DNA from: Lentisphaerota bacterium
Lineage (GTDB): Bacteria; Verrucomicrobiota; Lentisphaeria; Victivallales; Victivallaceae
Length of the DNA: 64,000 nt
Assembly (NCBI GenBank): GCA_015061745.1
Contig: SUWB01000006.1
Span: forward strand, 38,920 to 102,919
Direction: 5' to 3'
Made by a program: the position numbers and the translations under genes. The notes beneath the pieces were generated by a model. It worked only from the letters and a program-made list of their open reading frames with translations. It ran no database searches and had not been told where the DNA came from. Every line of letters starts with the position of its first letter. Position 1 is the stretch's first letter. Shown here piece by piece: positions 49,805 through 59,784 of the stretch.

Positions 49805-51043
49805 TTATTTTCTCGTAAGCCAGCGGTTGTTGTCCAAAGTAAAAAGAGCATAAAGCGGAATCCACATCAAAAAGAAAAGAGAGAAAAAACTGTATGTGAA
49901 AGCGTGAACAGAATAACGCAAAGATTTCTTGCGGGCATAGATCAACGTCGGCAGAATTGACCACAATAAAGTGGCAGTGGCCATATAAAACAGCATCGTT
50001 CCTGCGTGAGAAAAGTTGAAAATCAGGTAAGAAAACAATATGGGCGAAAGTATTGCAGGCGACAGAATGCCGATGTTGAAAATAATATAGTGAAACGCCA
50101 ACCCCAGAGACTTGAGGTTAAAAAGAGAGGTGTTGCAAAATATATAGGGGGCAAGCAATATGTTTTCACGCACGTCCCCTCTGACCCACCGGAGCAGCAT
50201 CTTGCAGAGACCGGCGTAACTTTCCGGCATATTGGTGTAGGCTTTGGCCGTTTCCTGATAGAGAATCTGCCATTTGCTTTTGATAAGCATACAGGTCAGA
50301 GCCCGGTCTTCTCCGATAGTCGTTTTGTGACCGAGAAAGCTTTGCTCAAGCCATTTATCAAGGAGCGGTTCGACCGCTTTGCGGCGGTAGGCACTCAGAG
50401 CCCCCGGCGTGCAGAGAACTGCTCCGAAACGGCTTTGGGAACTGCGCAGAAGCTCATAGGAAAAGACAAAGATGATATCCATCAGCCGGGGCAGCAGATT
50501 ACGGTGGAGATTTTGAACACAGATGTTTCCCGCAACAGCTCCCACTTGCGGATTATGGAAAGGACGGAGCAAATTGGCAATGGAATCCGGAGTGACCACA
50601 CTGTCGCTGTCAACGGTTACGATGATTTCAGAATTTGAAGCCCTGATTCCTTCTGCCAAGGCGTGTTTTTTGCCTCTGTTGCGGTCACAGAAAATGGTGA
50701 CGATACCGGGAAATTCTTTTTGTGCCCGTTCCATCCATTTGCGGGTGTCATCGGTTGAACCGTCATCAATGGCAATGATCCGGAACGCAGAAGGGTACTT
50801 TGACAGCATAAGACTCCGCAGCGTTTTATAAACGTGTTCACCTTCATTGAAGGCCGGCACCAGAATGTCGCAGGGAGGAAAATAATTTTCCTTGCAGGGT
50901 TTATAGCCGTAGGCAGCAAAGGCTGTCACCAATGTGTAAAACAAGGTGATGCCGCAAAAAATAAGGGAATAATTGAAAGTCAGGTAAATGCAGAGTACAA
51001 TCAGCAGTATGATCCCTGCTCCGAGAAGGATTTTTTGTTTCAT
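49805..51043 (-). CDS. processive GT2 glycosyltransferase (NodC/HAS/IcaA-like)
   Basis: 412 residues. Two N-terminal membrane helices (about 5-45), a GT2 catalytic domain (ILVPAFNEGEHVYKTLRSL, DDGSTDDT, DSDSVV, GEDRALT and MLLRWVRGD in place of QxxRW), then three C-terminal membrane helices. These features fit membrane-embedded synthases of beta-linked polysaccharides such as chitin oligosaccharide, hyaluronan or poly-GlcNAc. The Q of QxxRW is not conserved. In the minus operon between an intracellular CE7 esterase and dsdA; the first could deacetylate its product (inference). Confidence 0.8.
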   Translation of the reverse strand: MKQKILLGAGIILLIVLCIYLTFNYSLIFCGITLFYTLVTAFAAYGYKPCKENYFPPCDILVPAFNEGEHVYKTLRSLMLSKYPSAFRIIAIDDGSTDDTRKWMERAQKEFPGIVTIFCDRNRGKKHALAEGIRASNSEIIVTVDSDSVVTPDSIANLLRPFHNPQVGAVAGNICVQNLHRNLLPRLMDIIFVFSYELLRSSQSRFGAVLCTPGALSAYRRKAVEPLLDKWLEQSFLGHKTTIGEDRALTCMLIKSKWQILYQETAKAYTNMPESYAGLCKMLLRWVRGDVRENILLAPYIFCNTSLFNLKSLGLAFHYIIFNIGILSPAILSPILFSYLIFNFSHAGTMLFYMATATLLWSILPTLIYARKKSLRYSVHAFTYSFFSLFFLMWIPLYALFTLDNNRWLTRK

Positions 51044-51064
51044 AAAGCAGTCAGAACGCTGTAC

Positions 51065-52066
51065 TCACAGTAAAAAGTTTTCTTTGCACCAGACTCTGAG
51101 CTGTTCTTCCACTTCTTTGTCCTTTTCGGTCACAGCAAAGTGTCCGGTATCACGGACAAGAAGTGTTTTGTATTCCTCTGCAATGGCGTTGACAATTGAA
51201 AATTGTCCGATGGGAGCCACACAGGGATCAAACAACGCCGGAGTACAGCAAACAGGAATGTTGATATATTTTGCAGAAATCGAACCGTCAAAATACTTCA
51301 ATACCTCCATTGCTTCCGGATGGGCTTCAAGGTATTGGCGGCAGTGTTCTCCTGCTCCGCTTGACTGATAGTTATAACGGACGACGGAACCGAATGTGGG
51401 AACGTGGAGCACGGCCGCTCTGAAACGTTTTTCCCAGGGCAGAAGCAACGCCCCCATACCGCCTCCCATACTGCCGCCGATATAGTTCAAATTGGAAGCG
51501 CAGTCGGGAAACATATCCAGAAGCACCCGGACAGCCATCCACTCGTCAGCGATGACGCCCCGGAGTATGTAAGTTTCCCGGGAAGCAATACCGTGGAGAA
51601 CGTGTTTTTCAGGCAGCCAGGGAATATCTTTGCATTGAGAAGCTCCCAGGCCTCTCACCATCGGCAGACAGCTTGTGAGTTCCAGGGGGCAGCAGGGCTG
51701 GTCGGAAAATTTCTTTTCACCTGCGGCAAAAAGATAGCCGAAATAGTTGTCCAGTGGAACTTTGGGGTGTCCGTATCCCTGGCCTTGAAGGACGGCTCCT
51801 TTTGAGTTTTCGGGGCGGCTGATCCACATTGTGAATTCAACACTGTCCCAGTTGACAGCTTTGACCCGGAAATTTCTTTCTCCCGGAACCGGTGACCAGA
51901 GTTCTGTTTCAATCGTATAATTCAATGGCGCATTGGCGACAAGGTCGTAAGTTTCTTTCCAGAATTTCTGAAAATCTGCGGGTTCCTCAGCAGAGGGAAT
52001 TTGCAATAATTCCTCCAATGTCAAACCATTGGTCGGATCAAAAGGAAAGTTGTGTTCAATATTCAT
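51065..52066 (-). CDS. cytoplasmic acetyl xylan esterase/cephalosporin-C deacetylase-like (CE7)
   Basis: 333 residues without signal peptide, the size of typical CE7 enzymes. ADFQKFWKETYD at the front, QGQGYGH, then the triad Ser199 in YIGGSMGGG, Asp280 in ALFDPCVAP and His309 in DTGHF. CE7 enzymes deacetylate short xylo-oligosaccharides in the cytoplasm. First gene of the minus-strand set and 21 nt before a GT2 synthase. The ATG at 52066 has GGGAAT upstream and a promoter about 35 nt away. Confidence 0.85.
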   Translation of the reverse strand: MNIEHNFPFDPTNGLTLEELLQIPSAEEPADFQKFWKETYDLVANAPLNYTIETELWSPVPGERNFRVKAVNWDSVEFTMWISRPENSKGAVLQGQGYGHPKVPLDNYFGYLFAAGEKKFSDQPCCPLELTSCLPMVRGLGASQCKDIPWLPEKHVLHGIASRETYILRGVIADEWMAVRVLLDMFPDCASNLNYIGGSMGGGMGALLLPWEKRFRAAVLHVPTFGSVVRYNYQSSGAGEHCRQYLEAHPEAMEVLKYFDGSISAKYINIPVCCTPALFDPCVAPIGQFSIVNAIAEEYKTLLVRDTGHFAVTEKDKEVEEQLRVWCKENFLL

Positions 52067-52101
52067 ATAAAAATTCCCGGGAATATAATTGTCATTCTTA
52101 T

Positions 52102-52130
52102 AAGATACACCCGTTTAATCAACTTTACAA
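52102..52130 (-). promoter_or_regulatory. promoter of the CE7/GT2/dsdA set
   Basis: Minus strand TTGTAA (52125-52130), 17 bp, TATCTT (52102-52107). Confidence 0.6.
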
Positions 52131-52270
52131 TATGTGTGCTCCAGAAAAGTTCTTTTCAGATTGAAAAATTATTCCGGGCAGAAAGAACAGGAAAACTCCT
52201 CCCCGCAAAATCTTTGAAAAAAATTATGCCGATTCAGGCAAAAATACCCGCTTAAACTGCAGAGAGGATA

Positions 52271-52299
52271 TTGAAAAACACTGCAAGCTGTGGTATATT
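52271..52299 (+). promoter_or_regulatory. promoter of leuS
   Basis: TTGAAA (52271-52276), 17 bp, TATATT (52294-52299), about 40 nt before the leuS ATG. No T-box or leader peptide is visible in the short 5' region. Confidence 0.8.
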
Positions 52300-52343
52300 A
52301 ACGGAAAGACGTTTTTATTAATTATTATAAAGGAGATTTCTTT

Positions 52344-54896
52344 ATGAATCCGGAATATGATTTTAAGTCCATAGAGGCTAAATGGCAGAATTTCTGGGAG
52401 TCCAACAAGACTTTCAAAGCAGATGATTTTTCAGATAAACCCAAATACTACTGTCTGGATATGTTCCCTTATCCTTCCGGTGCAGGATTGCACGTGGGAC
52501 ACCCCGAAGGATATACCGCGACCGATATCACCTGCCGCTACAAGAGAATGAAGGGTTTTAACGTCCTGCATCCTATGGGGTGGGACGCTTTCGGTTTGCC
52601 CGCTGAACAGTATGCTGTCGATACCGGTACTCATCCCGAAATCACCACCCGGAAGAATATCGACAAATTCCGCAGCCAGATCAAGGCTCTCGGATTCAGC
52701 TATGACTGGGACCGGGAAGTCAATACCACCGACCGCAACTACTACAAGTGGACCCAGTGGATCTTTATGCAGCTGCACAAAAAAGGTCTTGCTTATCTGG
52801 CTGAAGTGCCTGTGAACTGGTGTCCTGCTCTGGGAACTGTTCTTGCCAATGAAGAAGTTATCGACGGACGCAGCGAACGGGGAAATCATCCTGTCGAACG
52901 CCGTCCAATGAAACAGTGGATGTTCAAGATCACCGAATATGCTGAAAGACTGCTTCAGGATCTTGACGAACTGGATTGGCCCGAAGGCATTAAAGAAATG
53001 CAGCGTAACTGGATCGGCAAATCCACCGGTGCTGAAGTGATTTTCAAAACTCCCGCCGGAGTTGAGATCACCGTTTACACCACCCGTCCTGATACCCTTT
53101 TCGGTGCCACCTATATGGTTCTTGCTCCTGAGCATCCTCTGGTGGATACCATCACCACCCCTGAGCAGAAAGCCGCCGTGGAAGCCTACCGTAAAGAGGC
53201 TGCCAACAAGAGCGACCTCGCCCGTGCCGAAATGGCAACCGAAAAGACCGGTGTCTTTACCGGAGCTTACGCCATCAACCCTGTCAACGGCGTGCAGATC
53301 CCCATCTGGATCGCTGACTACGTGCTCATCTCTTACGGAACAGGTGCCATTATGGCTGTTCCCGCTCACGATGACCGCGACTTTGACTTTGCGGTTAAAT
53401 TCGACTTGCCTGTTATCTGTATCCTGAAACCTGAAAAAGCTGAAGCTGAAAAAGCCGGTGTCAACTATGATGACATTCTGGCCGGCAAGGCCTGCTGGGT
53501 GGGCGAGGGCGAACATATCAATTCTTCCAATGATGAAGTTTCTCTCAACGGCCTTTCTGTTGAAGATGCCAAAAATACCGTTATCGACTTCCTTGCCAAA
53601 AAGAATCAGGGTAAGGCCGCAGTCAAATACAAACTCCGTGACTGGCTCTTCAGCCGTCAGCGTTACTGGGGTGAACCTTTCCCCATTATCCACTACGAAG
53701 ACGGTTCCATTGAGCTGGTCGATGAAAAAGATCTCCCCGTGGAACTGCCTCCTATGAGCGACTTCAAACCCAGCGGTACTGGTGAACCTCCTTTGGCCAA
53801 GGCCGTTGACTGGGTCAATTATGTCGATCCCAAAACCGGACGCAAAGGACGCCGGGAAACCAATACGATGCCCCAGTGGGCCGGAAGCTGCTGGTACTAC
53901 CTGCGTTACATCGATCCCGGCAACAACGATGCCGCCTGGGATCCCGCCAAAGAAAAATACTGGATGCCGGTTGACCTCTATGTGGGCGGTGCTGAACACG
54001 CTGTGCTCCACTTGCTCTATGCCCGTTTCTGGCACAAAGTGCTTTACGATTTGGGATTTGTTTCCACCAAGGAACCTTTCCGTAAGCTGATCAATCAGGG
54101 AATGATCCTCGGTATTTCTTACAAAGATACCCGCGGCGTTCTGGTCCCCACCGATCAGGTGGAGTTCACTCCCGAAGGTCCCGTGCGCAAGGCTGACGGT
54201 GAAAAGCTGGTGGAATTCCCTGCAAAGATGTCCAAGTCTCTGCGTAATGTGGTCAATCCTGATGATGTTATCGCCAAATACGGTGCTGACAGTATGCGGC
54301 TCTATGAAATGTTTATGGGCCCCCTGGAAGCTACAAAACCCTGGAATACCACCGGTGTGGAAGGTGTTTTCCGTTTCCTCAAACGTGCCTGCCGTGTGCT
54401 GGGTACAACGCCTGTTGTGGACAAAGAATGTACTCCCGAACTGGCACGCCTGATCCACGGAACGGTCAAAAAGGTTTCTTCCGATCTTGAGTCTTTCGGA
54501 TTCAATACGGCCATCAGTGCTTTGATGGTCTGCCTCAATGAACTGGCAACTCTCAAAGAGATTCCCCGGGAGGCCGCAGAAAAGTTTGTGCAGATGCTGG
54601 CCGTGTTTGCCCCCCATCTGGGCGAAGAACTCTGGGAACATCTGGGACACAAGGAAAGTATTGCCTATGTCCAGTGGCCTGTCTGGGATGAGGAAAAACT
54701 CAAAGTCAATGAGGTCGAAGTTATGATCCAGGTCAACGGCAAGCCCCGGAAGCGGATTATGGTCAGCGTTGACTGCGACGAAGAAGGAGCCAGAAAGGCC
54801 GCCTTTGACCAGCCCGAGATCGCTGCGCTGCTGGAAGGTAAGCAGCTGCGTAAATTCATTTACGTCAAGGGCCGCATCATCAATATTGTAATTTGA
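52344..54896 (+). CDS. leuS: leucyl-tRNA synthetase
   Basis: 850-residue class Ia synthetase that charges tRNA-Leu. Motif HIGH is in [16 protein letters not shown], a CP1 editing domain (about 220-415) includes [22 protein letters not shown], and the KMSKS loop is [22 protein letters not shown]-terminal anticodon-binding and tRNA-contact domain ([25 protein letters not shown]) completes it. Ribosome site AAAGGAG. It appears to lead a long plus-strand run of genes. Confidence 0.97.
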   Translation: MNPEYDFKSIEAKWQNFWESNKTFKADDFSDKPKYYCLDMFPYPSGAGLHVGHPEGYTATDITCRYKRMKGFNVLHPMGWDAFGLPAEQYAVDTGTHPEITTRKNIDKFRSQIKALGFSYDWDREVNTTDRNYYKWTQWIFMQLHKKGLAYLAEVPVNWCPALGTVLANEEVIDGRSERGNHPVERRPMKQWMFKITEYAERLLQDLDELDWPEGIKEMQRNWIGKSTGAEVIFKTPAGVEITVYTTRPDTLFGATYMVLAPEHPLVDTITTPEQKAAVEAYRKEAANKSDLARAEMATEKTGVFTGAYAINPVNGVQIPIWIADYVLISYGTGAIMAVPAHDDRDFDFAVKFDLPVICILKPEKAEAEKAGVNYDDILAGKACWVGEGEHINSSNDEVSLNGLSVEDAKNTVIDFLAKKNQGKAAVKYKLRDWLFSRQRYWGEPFPIIHYEDGSIELVDEKDLPVELPPMSDFKPSGTGEPPLAKAVDWVNYVDPKTGRKGRRETNTMPQWAGSCWYYLRYIDPGNNDAAWDPAKEKYWMPVDLYVGGAEHAVLHLLYARFWHKVLYDLGFVSTKEPFRKLINQGMILGISYKDTRGVLVPTDQVEFTPEGPVRKADGEKLVEFPAKMSKSLRNVVNPDDVIAKYGADSMRLYEMFMGPLEATKPWNTTGVEGVFRFLKRACRVLGTTPVVDKECTPELARLIHGTVKKVSSDLESFGFNTAISALMVCLNELATLKEIPREAAEKFVQMLAVFAPHLGEELWEHLGHKESIAYVQWPVWDEEKLKVNEVEVMIQVNGKPRKRIMVSVDCDEEGARKAAFDQPEIAALLEGKQLRKFIYVKGRIINIVI

Positions 54897-54917
54897 CATT
54901 GTCAAAGCAGGGAGCGA

Positions 54918-55379
54918 ATGATTATGAAGACTGGATATAAACTTTTTTTGTTGACAGCTTTGCTTTTTCTGATTACCGGTTGCACCACTGTGCAGCTGCA
55001 AGGCGGTAAATATGCCGGAAAAGATCGGGGCGAATTCGCTATGGTGTATGGGGATCTGATTTTTCTCAGAGTGAAAGCCGGTAAAAATATTCCCGGTTCT
55101 TTGAGCTACTGGGAGTGGGGCGGCAAGTATTCCGTTGATCCGGAAACCCGTGTTGTTCATTTGGATATGGATCGTGAAATCGGAAAACTGTGGAAATTCA
55201 GTTACACGATTTATGCCGGACGTTCAGCGATCATCCTTGCGGATCTTTCTGAGAATAAAAAGTTTGTCTTGCATTATGAGAATCCTGTATTGCGCAGGAA
55301 ACCTTCCAATGCACCGCAGCCTTTCAGTTCCCCCGGAACAGAACCTGTTTTCCGGCAGCTTGCGCCTGTTGAGCAATAA
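54918..55379 (+). CDS. small lipoprotein of unknown function
   Basis: 153 residues (or 151 if started at the second ATG, 54924). Lipoprotein signal MIMKTGYKLFLLTALLFLITGC, acylated Cys at 22. The mature part looks like a small beta-barrel or sandwich (FAMVYGDLIFLRVKAGKN, LWKFSYTIYAGRSAIILAD) with a Pro-rich tail. Not recognised. It sits between leuS and a LOG-family gene. Confidence 0.65.
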   Translation: MIMKTGYKLFLLTALLFLITGCTTVQLQGGKYAGKDRGEFAMVYGDLIFLRVKAGKNIPGSLSYWEWGGKYSVDPETRVVHLDMDREIGKLWKFSYTIYAGRSAIILADLSENKKFVLHYENPVLRRKPSNAPQPFSSPGTEPVFRQLAPVEQ

Positions 55380-55403
55380 GTTCTGAATGAGGAGTCGAAA
55401 ATA

Positions 55404-56099
55404 ATGGAAAAGAATGTTGTTGAAATGATGAATTATGGAAGTAATCTGGATTTTCTGCCCGCTGAGTCCTGGCGTATATTGCGGATAATGTCCGAGTTCG
55501 TTGAATCTTTTGACCGTATGGGGAGTTCCAAACAGCTTCACGTTTCTGTTTTCGGGTCTGCCAGAACTCCTGTTGATTCTGAGTTTTATAATTCGGCCCG
55601 GCAGGCAGGTTCTCTGCTTGTCAAAGCCGGATATGGCGTTATTACCGGGGGAGGGCCCGGCATTATGGAAGCGGCCTCCAGAGGAGCCTTTGAGGCAGGC
55701 GGCCATTCTGTGGGACTCAATATTGAACTGCCTATGGAGCAGTTCCCCAATAAGTATCAGAATGAGTCTCTCTCATTCAAATACTTTTTTGTCCGCAAAG
55801 TGTGCTTTCTGAAATATTCATCAGCGGTGATCGTTTATCCCGGCGGATTCGGGACTCTGGATGAACTTTCTGAAGTCCTGACGATGGTGCAGACTCAGAA
55901 GATCAATATGATCCCCATTATTTTTGTCGGCAGTTCTTTCTGGGGCGGGCTTGTGCAGTGGTTCCGCAATCAGCTTGAAGCTGACGGAATGATCTCTCCG
56001 GAAGATATGGATCTCTTTAAGGTGGTCGATACGGCTGAGGAAGCTGTGGCATTTCTGGAAAGCTGCCACCGTTACAGCAGACGCAGTTCTGTCAAATAA
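55404..56099 (+). CDS. LOG family protein (TIGR00730-type)
   Basis: 231 residues of the lysine-decarboxylase-like/LOG family. Characteristic motifs are GGGPGIMEAASRGAFEAGG and YPGGFGTLDELSEVLT (PGGxGTxxE). Family members either release cytokinin-like bases from nucleotide monophosphates or act as PpnN-type nucleotide-5'-monophosphate nucleosidases. No signal peptide; cytoplasmic. GAGGAG box. Precedes a tyrosine recombinase; the grouping looks like a routine housekeeping run. Confidence 0.88.
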   Translation: MEKNVVEMMNYGSNLDFLPAESWRILRIMSEFVESFDRMGSSKQLHVSVFGSARTPVDSEFYNSARQAGSLLVKAGYGVITGGGPGIMEAASRGAFEAGGHSVGLNIELPMEQFPNKYQNESLSFKYFFVRKVCFLKYSSAVIVYPGGFGTLDELSEVLTMVQTQKINMIPIIFVGSSFWGGLVQWFRNQLEADGMISPEDMDLFKVVDTAEEAVAFLESCHRYSRRSSVK

Positions 56100-56117
56100 C
56101 CCCTCTCCGGAGAGCAG

Positions 56118-57017
56118 ATGGATTTTGAACGCGATATAAATTTGCTTGTTGAATACCTCACTGTGGAACGGGGGTTGAGCAGTAATTCCGTTGCAGCATA
56201 CTCCTCAGATTTGAGAGATGCTGCCGGTTTTTTTGCCGGAACAGGTAAAGCATCGTGGCGCGTTCTGCAAGTTGACGATGTGCTGGATTATCTGCAATGT
56301 TGTGCAGAACATCCCTTAAAAAGCTCCACCATTGCCCGGAGGCTGATTTCGATCAGACTTCTTTTCGGCCGCCTGGTCGAAGAGGGACGTATCGAAAATG
56401 ACTTTACTGCTGTGATGGATTCACCGCGGCGTTGGAAAATCCTGCCGGATTTTCTTTCTGAAAAAGAGGTGGAAGCCATACTTCAGGCATTTAGAAACTG
56501 TGAAACTGAGCTCGAAATGCGGAACTGTTTGATGATGGAACTCTTGTACAGCTCCGGACTCCGGGCCTCTGAACTGGTTTCTTTGAAAATCACAGAGTGT
56601 GATATGGAAGGTGAAGTTTTAAGAGTTACAGGCAAGGGAAGTAAGACGAGGGTAGTCCCCTGCGGAAAACCTGCGTTCCGACTTATGCGGCGTTATCTTG
56701 CTGAAGCCCGGCCGGTGTTGGCCGAAAAGAGCCCTAAAGCTCCTTGGCTGCTTCTGTCAAAAAACGGCAGAAAACTCAATCGTGAATGGGTTTGGTCAAT
56801 TGTCCAGGAGGCTGCTTCCAGGGCGGGGATCGTAAAAAATGTTCATCCCCATACCCTCAGACACAGTTTTGCCACCCATATGCTTTCTCACGGTGCGGAT
56901 TTGCGTTGTATCCAGGAAATGCTGGGGCACAGTGATATTTCAACGACCGAAGTTTACACCCACGTGGATCTCAATGGAGCATTGGCAGTCCAAAGACGGC
57001 TGCATCCCAGACACTAA
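56118..57017 (+). CDS. XerC/XerD-type tyrosine recombinase
   Basis: 299 residues. N-terminal SAM-like core-binding domain (about 1-95) and C-terminal catalytic domain with the complete set of active residues: Arg149, Lys173, His245, Arg248, His271 and nucleophile Tyr280 (TEVYTHVD). Length and layout are those of XerC/XerD, which resolve chromosome dimers at dif. I cannot separate XerC from XerD from one sequence. No phage or integron genes and no att-like repeats surround it, so a chromosomal housekeeping role is the best reading. Confidence 0.92.
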   Translation: MDFERDINLLVEYLTVERGLSSNSVAAYSSDLRDAAGFFAGTGKASWRVLQVDDVLDYLQCCAEHPLKSSTIARRLISIRLLFGRLVEEGRIENDFTAVMDSPRRWKILPDFLSEKEVEAILQAFRNCETELEMRNCLMMELLYSSGLRASELVSLKITECDMEGEVLRVTGKGSKTRVVPCGKPAFRLMRRYLAEARPVLAEKSPKAPWLLLSKNGRKLNREWVWSIVQEAASRAGIVKNVHPHTLRHSFATHMLSHGADLRCIQEMLGHSDISTTEVYTHVDLNGALAVQRRLHPRH

Positions 57018-57037
57018 TTTTTTATGGAGTGTGTTTA

Positions 57038-58363
57038 GTGAAAAATTTGACAGACAGAGCAAAGTGCAGAGAACTTGAAACCCTGCCGCGCCGTTGGTTT
57101 CCCCTTTGGGTGCTGGATTGGTATATCTTGCGTGAATTCCTCATCAAGTATTGCATATTGATGCTGGTATTTATTATCCTTTTTATATTGAGCGATGTTT
57201 ACAATACCATAGCAGACTTTCTGGAATCTCAAGCTTCAATGAAGGAAATGGTCCGTTTTCTCATTGCCAAGCTGCCGGGGAATATCCGTTTCATTTTACC
57301 TGTTTCAATGCTTCTCGGAAGTATGTGGTGTATGGCAACGTTTGGAAAGAATCTGGAAATTACAGCTATGCGGGCTTCCGGGGTGTCTCTTTTCCGTTGC
57401 GGAGTGCCTATCTTATGCGTGGGAATCGTGGTGACAGGCATTAATGTCTATTTTAACGAATTTCTGGTGCCCAGAACGGAAAATTTGGCAGACCGCATTT
57501 ATACGCAGGCTGCTGAACGCCGGGGGCACGTGCGTCATCTGTTGGCATTTCGCAGTCCTGACGGCAAACGGCACTGGCTTTTTAAAACCTTTGTCAAGGG
57601 AAACTCCCAGAGTAATGTGACTTTGAAAACCTTTTGGAATCAGGATTTGATCAGGTATATTTTCGGTGAGCCGGGGACGCCCCGTTTCGCAGAAATGGTC
57701 AAAAGAGTTATTCCTACTTATTCTGCCAAGCTGCTTTCACTTGATACTGCCGGACAGAAAGAGGCTGTGTTCAAAGCGTTGAACGGCAGAAAGGTGGATA
57801 TTTCTGCAAAATTGGTTTCTTATGATGGAAAACGTGACAAATGGTACTTTAAAGACGGTCATTTTGTCAGTTTTGACCGCAAAGATGAATATGATACATC
57901 TGCCAGCCGGGGAACTTCTGCTGTGCACGATGCTGTCGCCTACAAGACATTGACCTTTGACAGAAAAATGATTCCGGAACCCATTGAGGATATACACAAC
58001 GCTGTTCAGGAAAAGGATGATCTTTCAACTGCAGTTATTCTGGATCTGGTCAGACGCAATCCCAATATGCCTGACCGGGTAAAGTGCATTTATATGACTC
58101 TTTTCTTCTATCGTATTTCTTTTCCGTGGGCCTGTCTGATTGCTGTGTTTCTGGGGATCCCTCTTGCCACCAAAAATGAACGTACCGGCAGTCTTATGGC
58201 GATCATTTCAGCTGTGGCGATCATCGTTGCCTATATTGTGATTGCTCAGGTGTTCCTGATTTTTGGTAAAGGCGGGCTCGTACCTCCTTTTATCGCCGGA
58301 ACTCTGCCGACTCTCGGGTTTATCGGCTACGGTATCTGGCGTGTGTTTTTTGATCGTAATTGA
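57038..58363 (+). CDS. LptF/LptG family LPS-export permease
   Basis: 441 residues. Start GTG at 57038 with GGAG at proper spacing. Six membrane helices: three in the first 130 residues (YILREFLIKYCILMLVFIILFILSDVYN; LPVSMLLGSMWCMATFGKNLEITAMRASGVSLFRC) and three at the end, with a periplasmic beta-jellyroll between. The RASG coupling helix is visible. It works with LptB to pull LPS from the inner membrane. lptB itself is in the same run (60488). F or G cannot be decided. Confidence 0.9.
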   Translation: MKNLTDRAKCRELETLPRRWFPLWVLDWYILREFLIKYCILMLVFIILFILSDVYNTIADFLESQASMKEMVRFLIAKLPGNIRFILPVSMLLGSMWCMATFGKNLEITAMRASGVSLFRCGVPILCVGIVVTGINVYFNEFLVPRTENLADRIYTQAAERRGHVRHLLAFRSPDGKRHWLFKTFVKGNSQSNVTLKTFWNQDLIRYIFGEPGTPRFAEMVKRVIPTYSAKLLSLDTAGQKEAVFKALNGRKVDISAKLVSYDGKRDKWYFKDGHFVSFDRKDEYDTSASRGTSAVHDAVAYKTLTFDRKMIPEPIEDIHNAVQEKDDLSTAVILDLVRRNPNMPDRVKCIYMTLFFYRISFPWACLIAVFLGIPLATKNERTGSLMAIISAVAIIVAYIVIAQVFLIFGKGGLVPPFIAGTLPTLGFIGYGIWRVFFDRN

Positions 58364-58384
58364 ATTTTTGCGGAGTGTTTTTTC

Positions 58385-59221
58385 GTGCACCTTTTTGATA
58401 CCCATTTTCATTATTCCGGAGAGGCTTCTCCGGGGGAATATATGAACCGGCTCCTGACAGATGCTCTTGCGGCAGGGGTTTTTCCGGAAACGTTGGAACT
58501 TAATGCAGTGGGGGGCGATTTTGTGGAAAGCCTCCGGGCAAGAGAATTTGCTCACACTGTGAAAGATTGTGTGTTTTCCGTGGGAGTCCACCCCGGAAGT
58601 GTCAGCCGTTTTACGGAAAAACTCAGCGATTTTAAAACATTCCGCAACGACCCTCTGCTGGTTGCTGTGGGGGAACTTGGACTTGACTATTTTTATGCCT
58701 CTGAAACGGCCGCTGAACAGCGCAAAGTCTTTGCTGAGTTTCTGCAATTGGCTCTTGAATGGCAGAAACCTGCCATTGTTCATCTGCGGGATCAGGGAGA
58801 TGATGCCGCTTTTACGGACGGTATGGCTCTGCTGCAGGATTTTGTGTCTGCCGGTGGACGTTTTGAGGTTCATTGTTTCACCGGGGATTGGAAATGGGGC
58901 GAGAAAATAATTGAACTCGGCGGTTATATCGGTGTCACCGGTATGGTTACTTTCAAACGTGCGGAAAATATCCGTGAAATCGCCAAACTTGTTCCTTCTG
59001 ACCGATTGCTTCTGGAAACGGATTCGCCTTATCTTGCCCCCATTCCCTACCGGGGAAAGGAAAATCATCCAGGATTCCTCGGTTTGGTCGCAGCTCAGGT
59101 GGCAGAGGTCAGAGGAATGAGTATCAGCGAACTTTGTGATCTTGCGACCGCCAACGGCAAACGGTTTTTCGGGATCGAAAAAAATGTTCCCCAACAGTAC
59201 AGCCGGGAGTGTTTTGTATGA
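58385..59221 (+). CDS. tatD: TatD family hydrolase/DNase
   Basis: 278 residues, GTG start. TIM-barrel metal-dependent hydrolase: LFDTHFHYSG (first metal His pair), VGELGLDYFYA, HLRDQGDDAAF, HCFTGDWKWGE and LLETDSPYLAPIPYRGKEN. TatD proteins are Mg-dependent 3'-5' exonucleases or D-aminoacyl-type hydrolases. Its stop overlaps the start of the next gene (ATGA). Confidence 0.9.
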   Translation: MHLFDTHFHYSGEASPGEYMNRLLTDALAAGVFPETLELNAVGGDFVESLRAREFAHTVKDCVFSVGVHPGSVSRFTEKLSDFKTFRNDPLLVAVGELGLDYFYASETAAEQRKVFAEFLQLALEWQKPAIVHLRDQGDDAAFTDGMALLQDFVSAGGRFEVHCFTGDWKWGEKIIELGGYIGVTGMVTFKRAENIREIAKLVPSDRLLLETDSPYLAPIPYRGKENHPGFLGLVAAQVAEVRGMSISELCDLATANGKRFFGIEKNVPQQYSRECFV

Positions 59222-59784
59222 ACAACAGTGAAATGATCGAATTTTTTTGTGCAAGAATCACCTTTATTGCCGGAGTTCTTGTTTTTGCGGCAGTTGCAGT
59301 TGCAACATTGCTTTCAAAGCCGGAAAAACTTTCCTTCTTTGAGCCTTTGGCAAGAAACCGCTGGATCGGCCTTTTTGTCGGCTGGTTTGCGTTGGTGCTC
59401 TGCGTGCCCCACGCTGTGGTGGTGGCTCCTGCCTTTCTGATTCCCTGGCTGTGGCCCATTGCTTTGATCGTCCCCATATTGGGATTTTTCAGTCTGGATT
59501 ATCCTGCAGCCCGGGCATTGGGGGGGGCGTTTATCTTTCTCGGTTATTATCTTGTGCACTATTCGTTTGACTTTTGGACGCCCGGAGGGGCGGTTATTGC
59601 CGTTGCCGGATGGCTGACAGGAATTGCCGGAATATGGATTTCCGGAAAGCCCTGTGCTATGCGGGATTACTTCAGAATCACTGCCCGGCGGAAAAGTATC
59701 CGCTTTATCTGTGCCGCTTTCTGGGGCGTGGAAATGCTCCTTGCACTCTGGGCACTTGTTATGACCAAAGGAGGAGCCCAGTGA
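59218..59784 (+). CDS. polytopic membrane protein of unknown function
   Basis: 188 residues; ATG at 59218 with GGGAG, overlapping the tatD stop. About five hydrophobic helices, many Trp and Phe (SFDFWTPGGAVIAVAG). No motif recognised. The last helix reads VEMLLALWALVMTKGG, then GTG of rsmG overlaps its stop. Its position between TatD and RsmG suggests a housekeeping membrane protein. Confidence 0.7.
   Translation: MNNSEMIEFFCARITFIAGVLVFAAVAVATLLSKPEKLSFFEPLARNRWIGLFVGWFALVLCVPHAVVVAPAFLIPWLWPIALIVPILGFFSLDYPAARALGGAFIFLGYYLVHYSFDFWTPGGAVIAVAGWLTGIAGIWISGKPCAMRDYFRITARRKSIRFICAAFWGVEMLLALWALVMTKGGAQ

Noticed and set aside
52431..55160. 909-codon open frame on the minus strand
   Set aside because: It lies antisense to leuS, whose synthetase motifs are unmistakable; the antisense frame is open because of codon bias, is rich in His/Phe/Gly without motifs, and has no ribosome site.
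56118..57017. Tyrosine recombinase as a sign of a prophage or integrative element
   Set aside because: No phage, plasmid or conjugation genes, no flanking direct repeats and a housekeeping neighbourhood; XerC/D is the simpler reading.
58208..59254. 348-codon minus-strand frame across the lptG/tatD region
   Set aside because: Antisense to two well-supported genes; basic, Ser/His-rich shadow.
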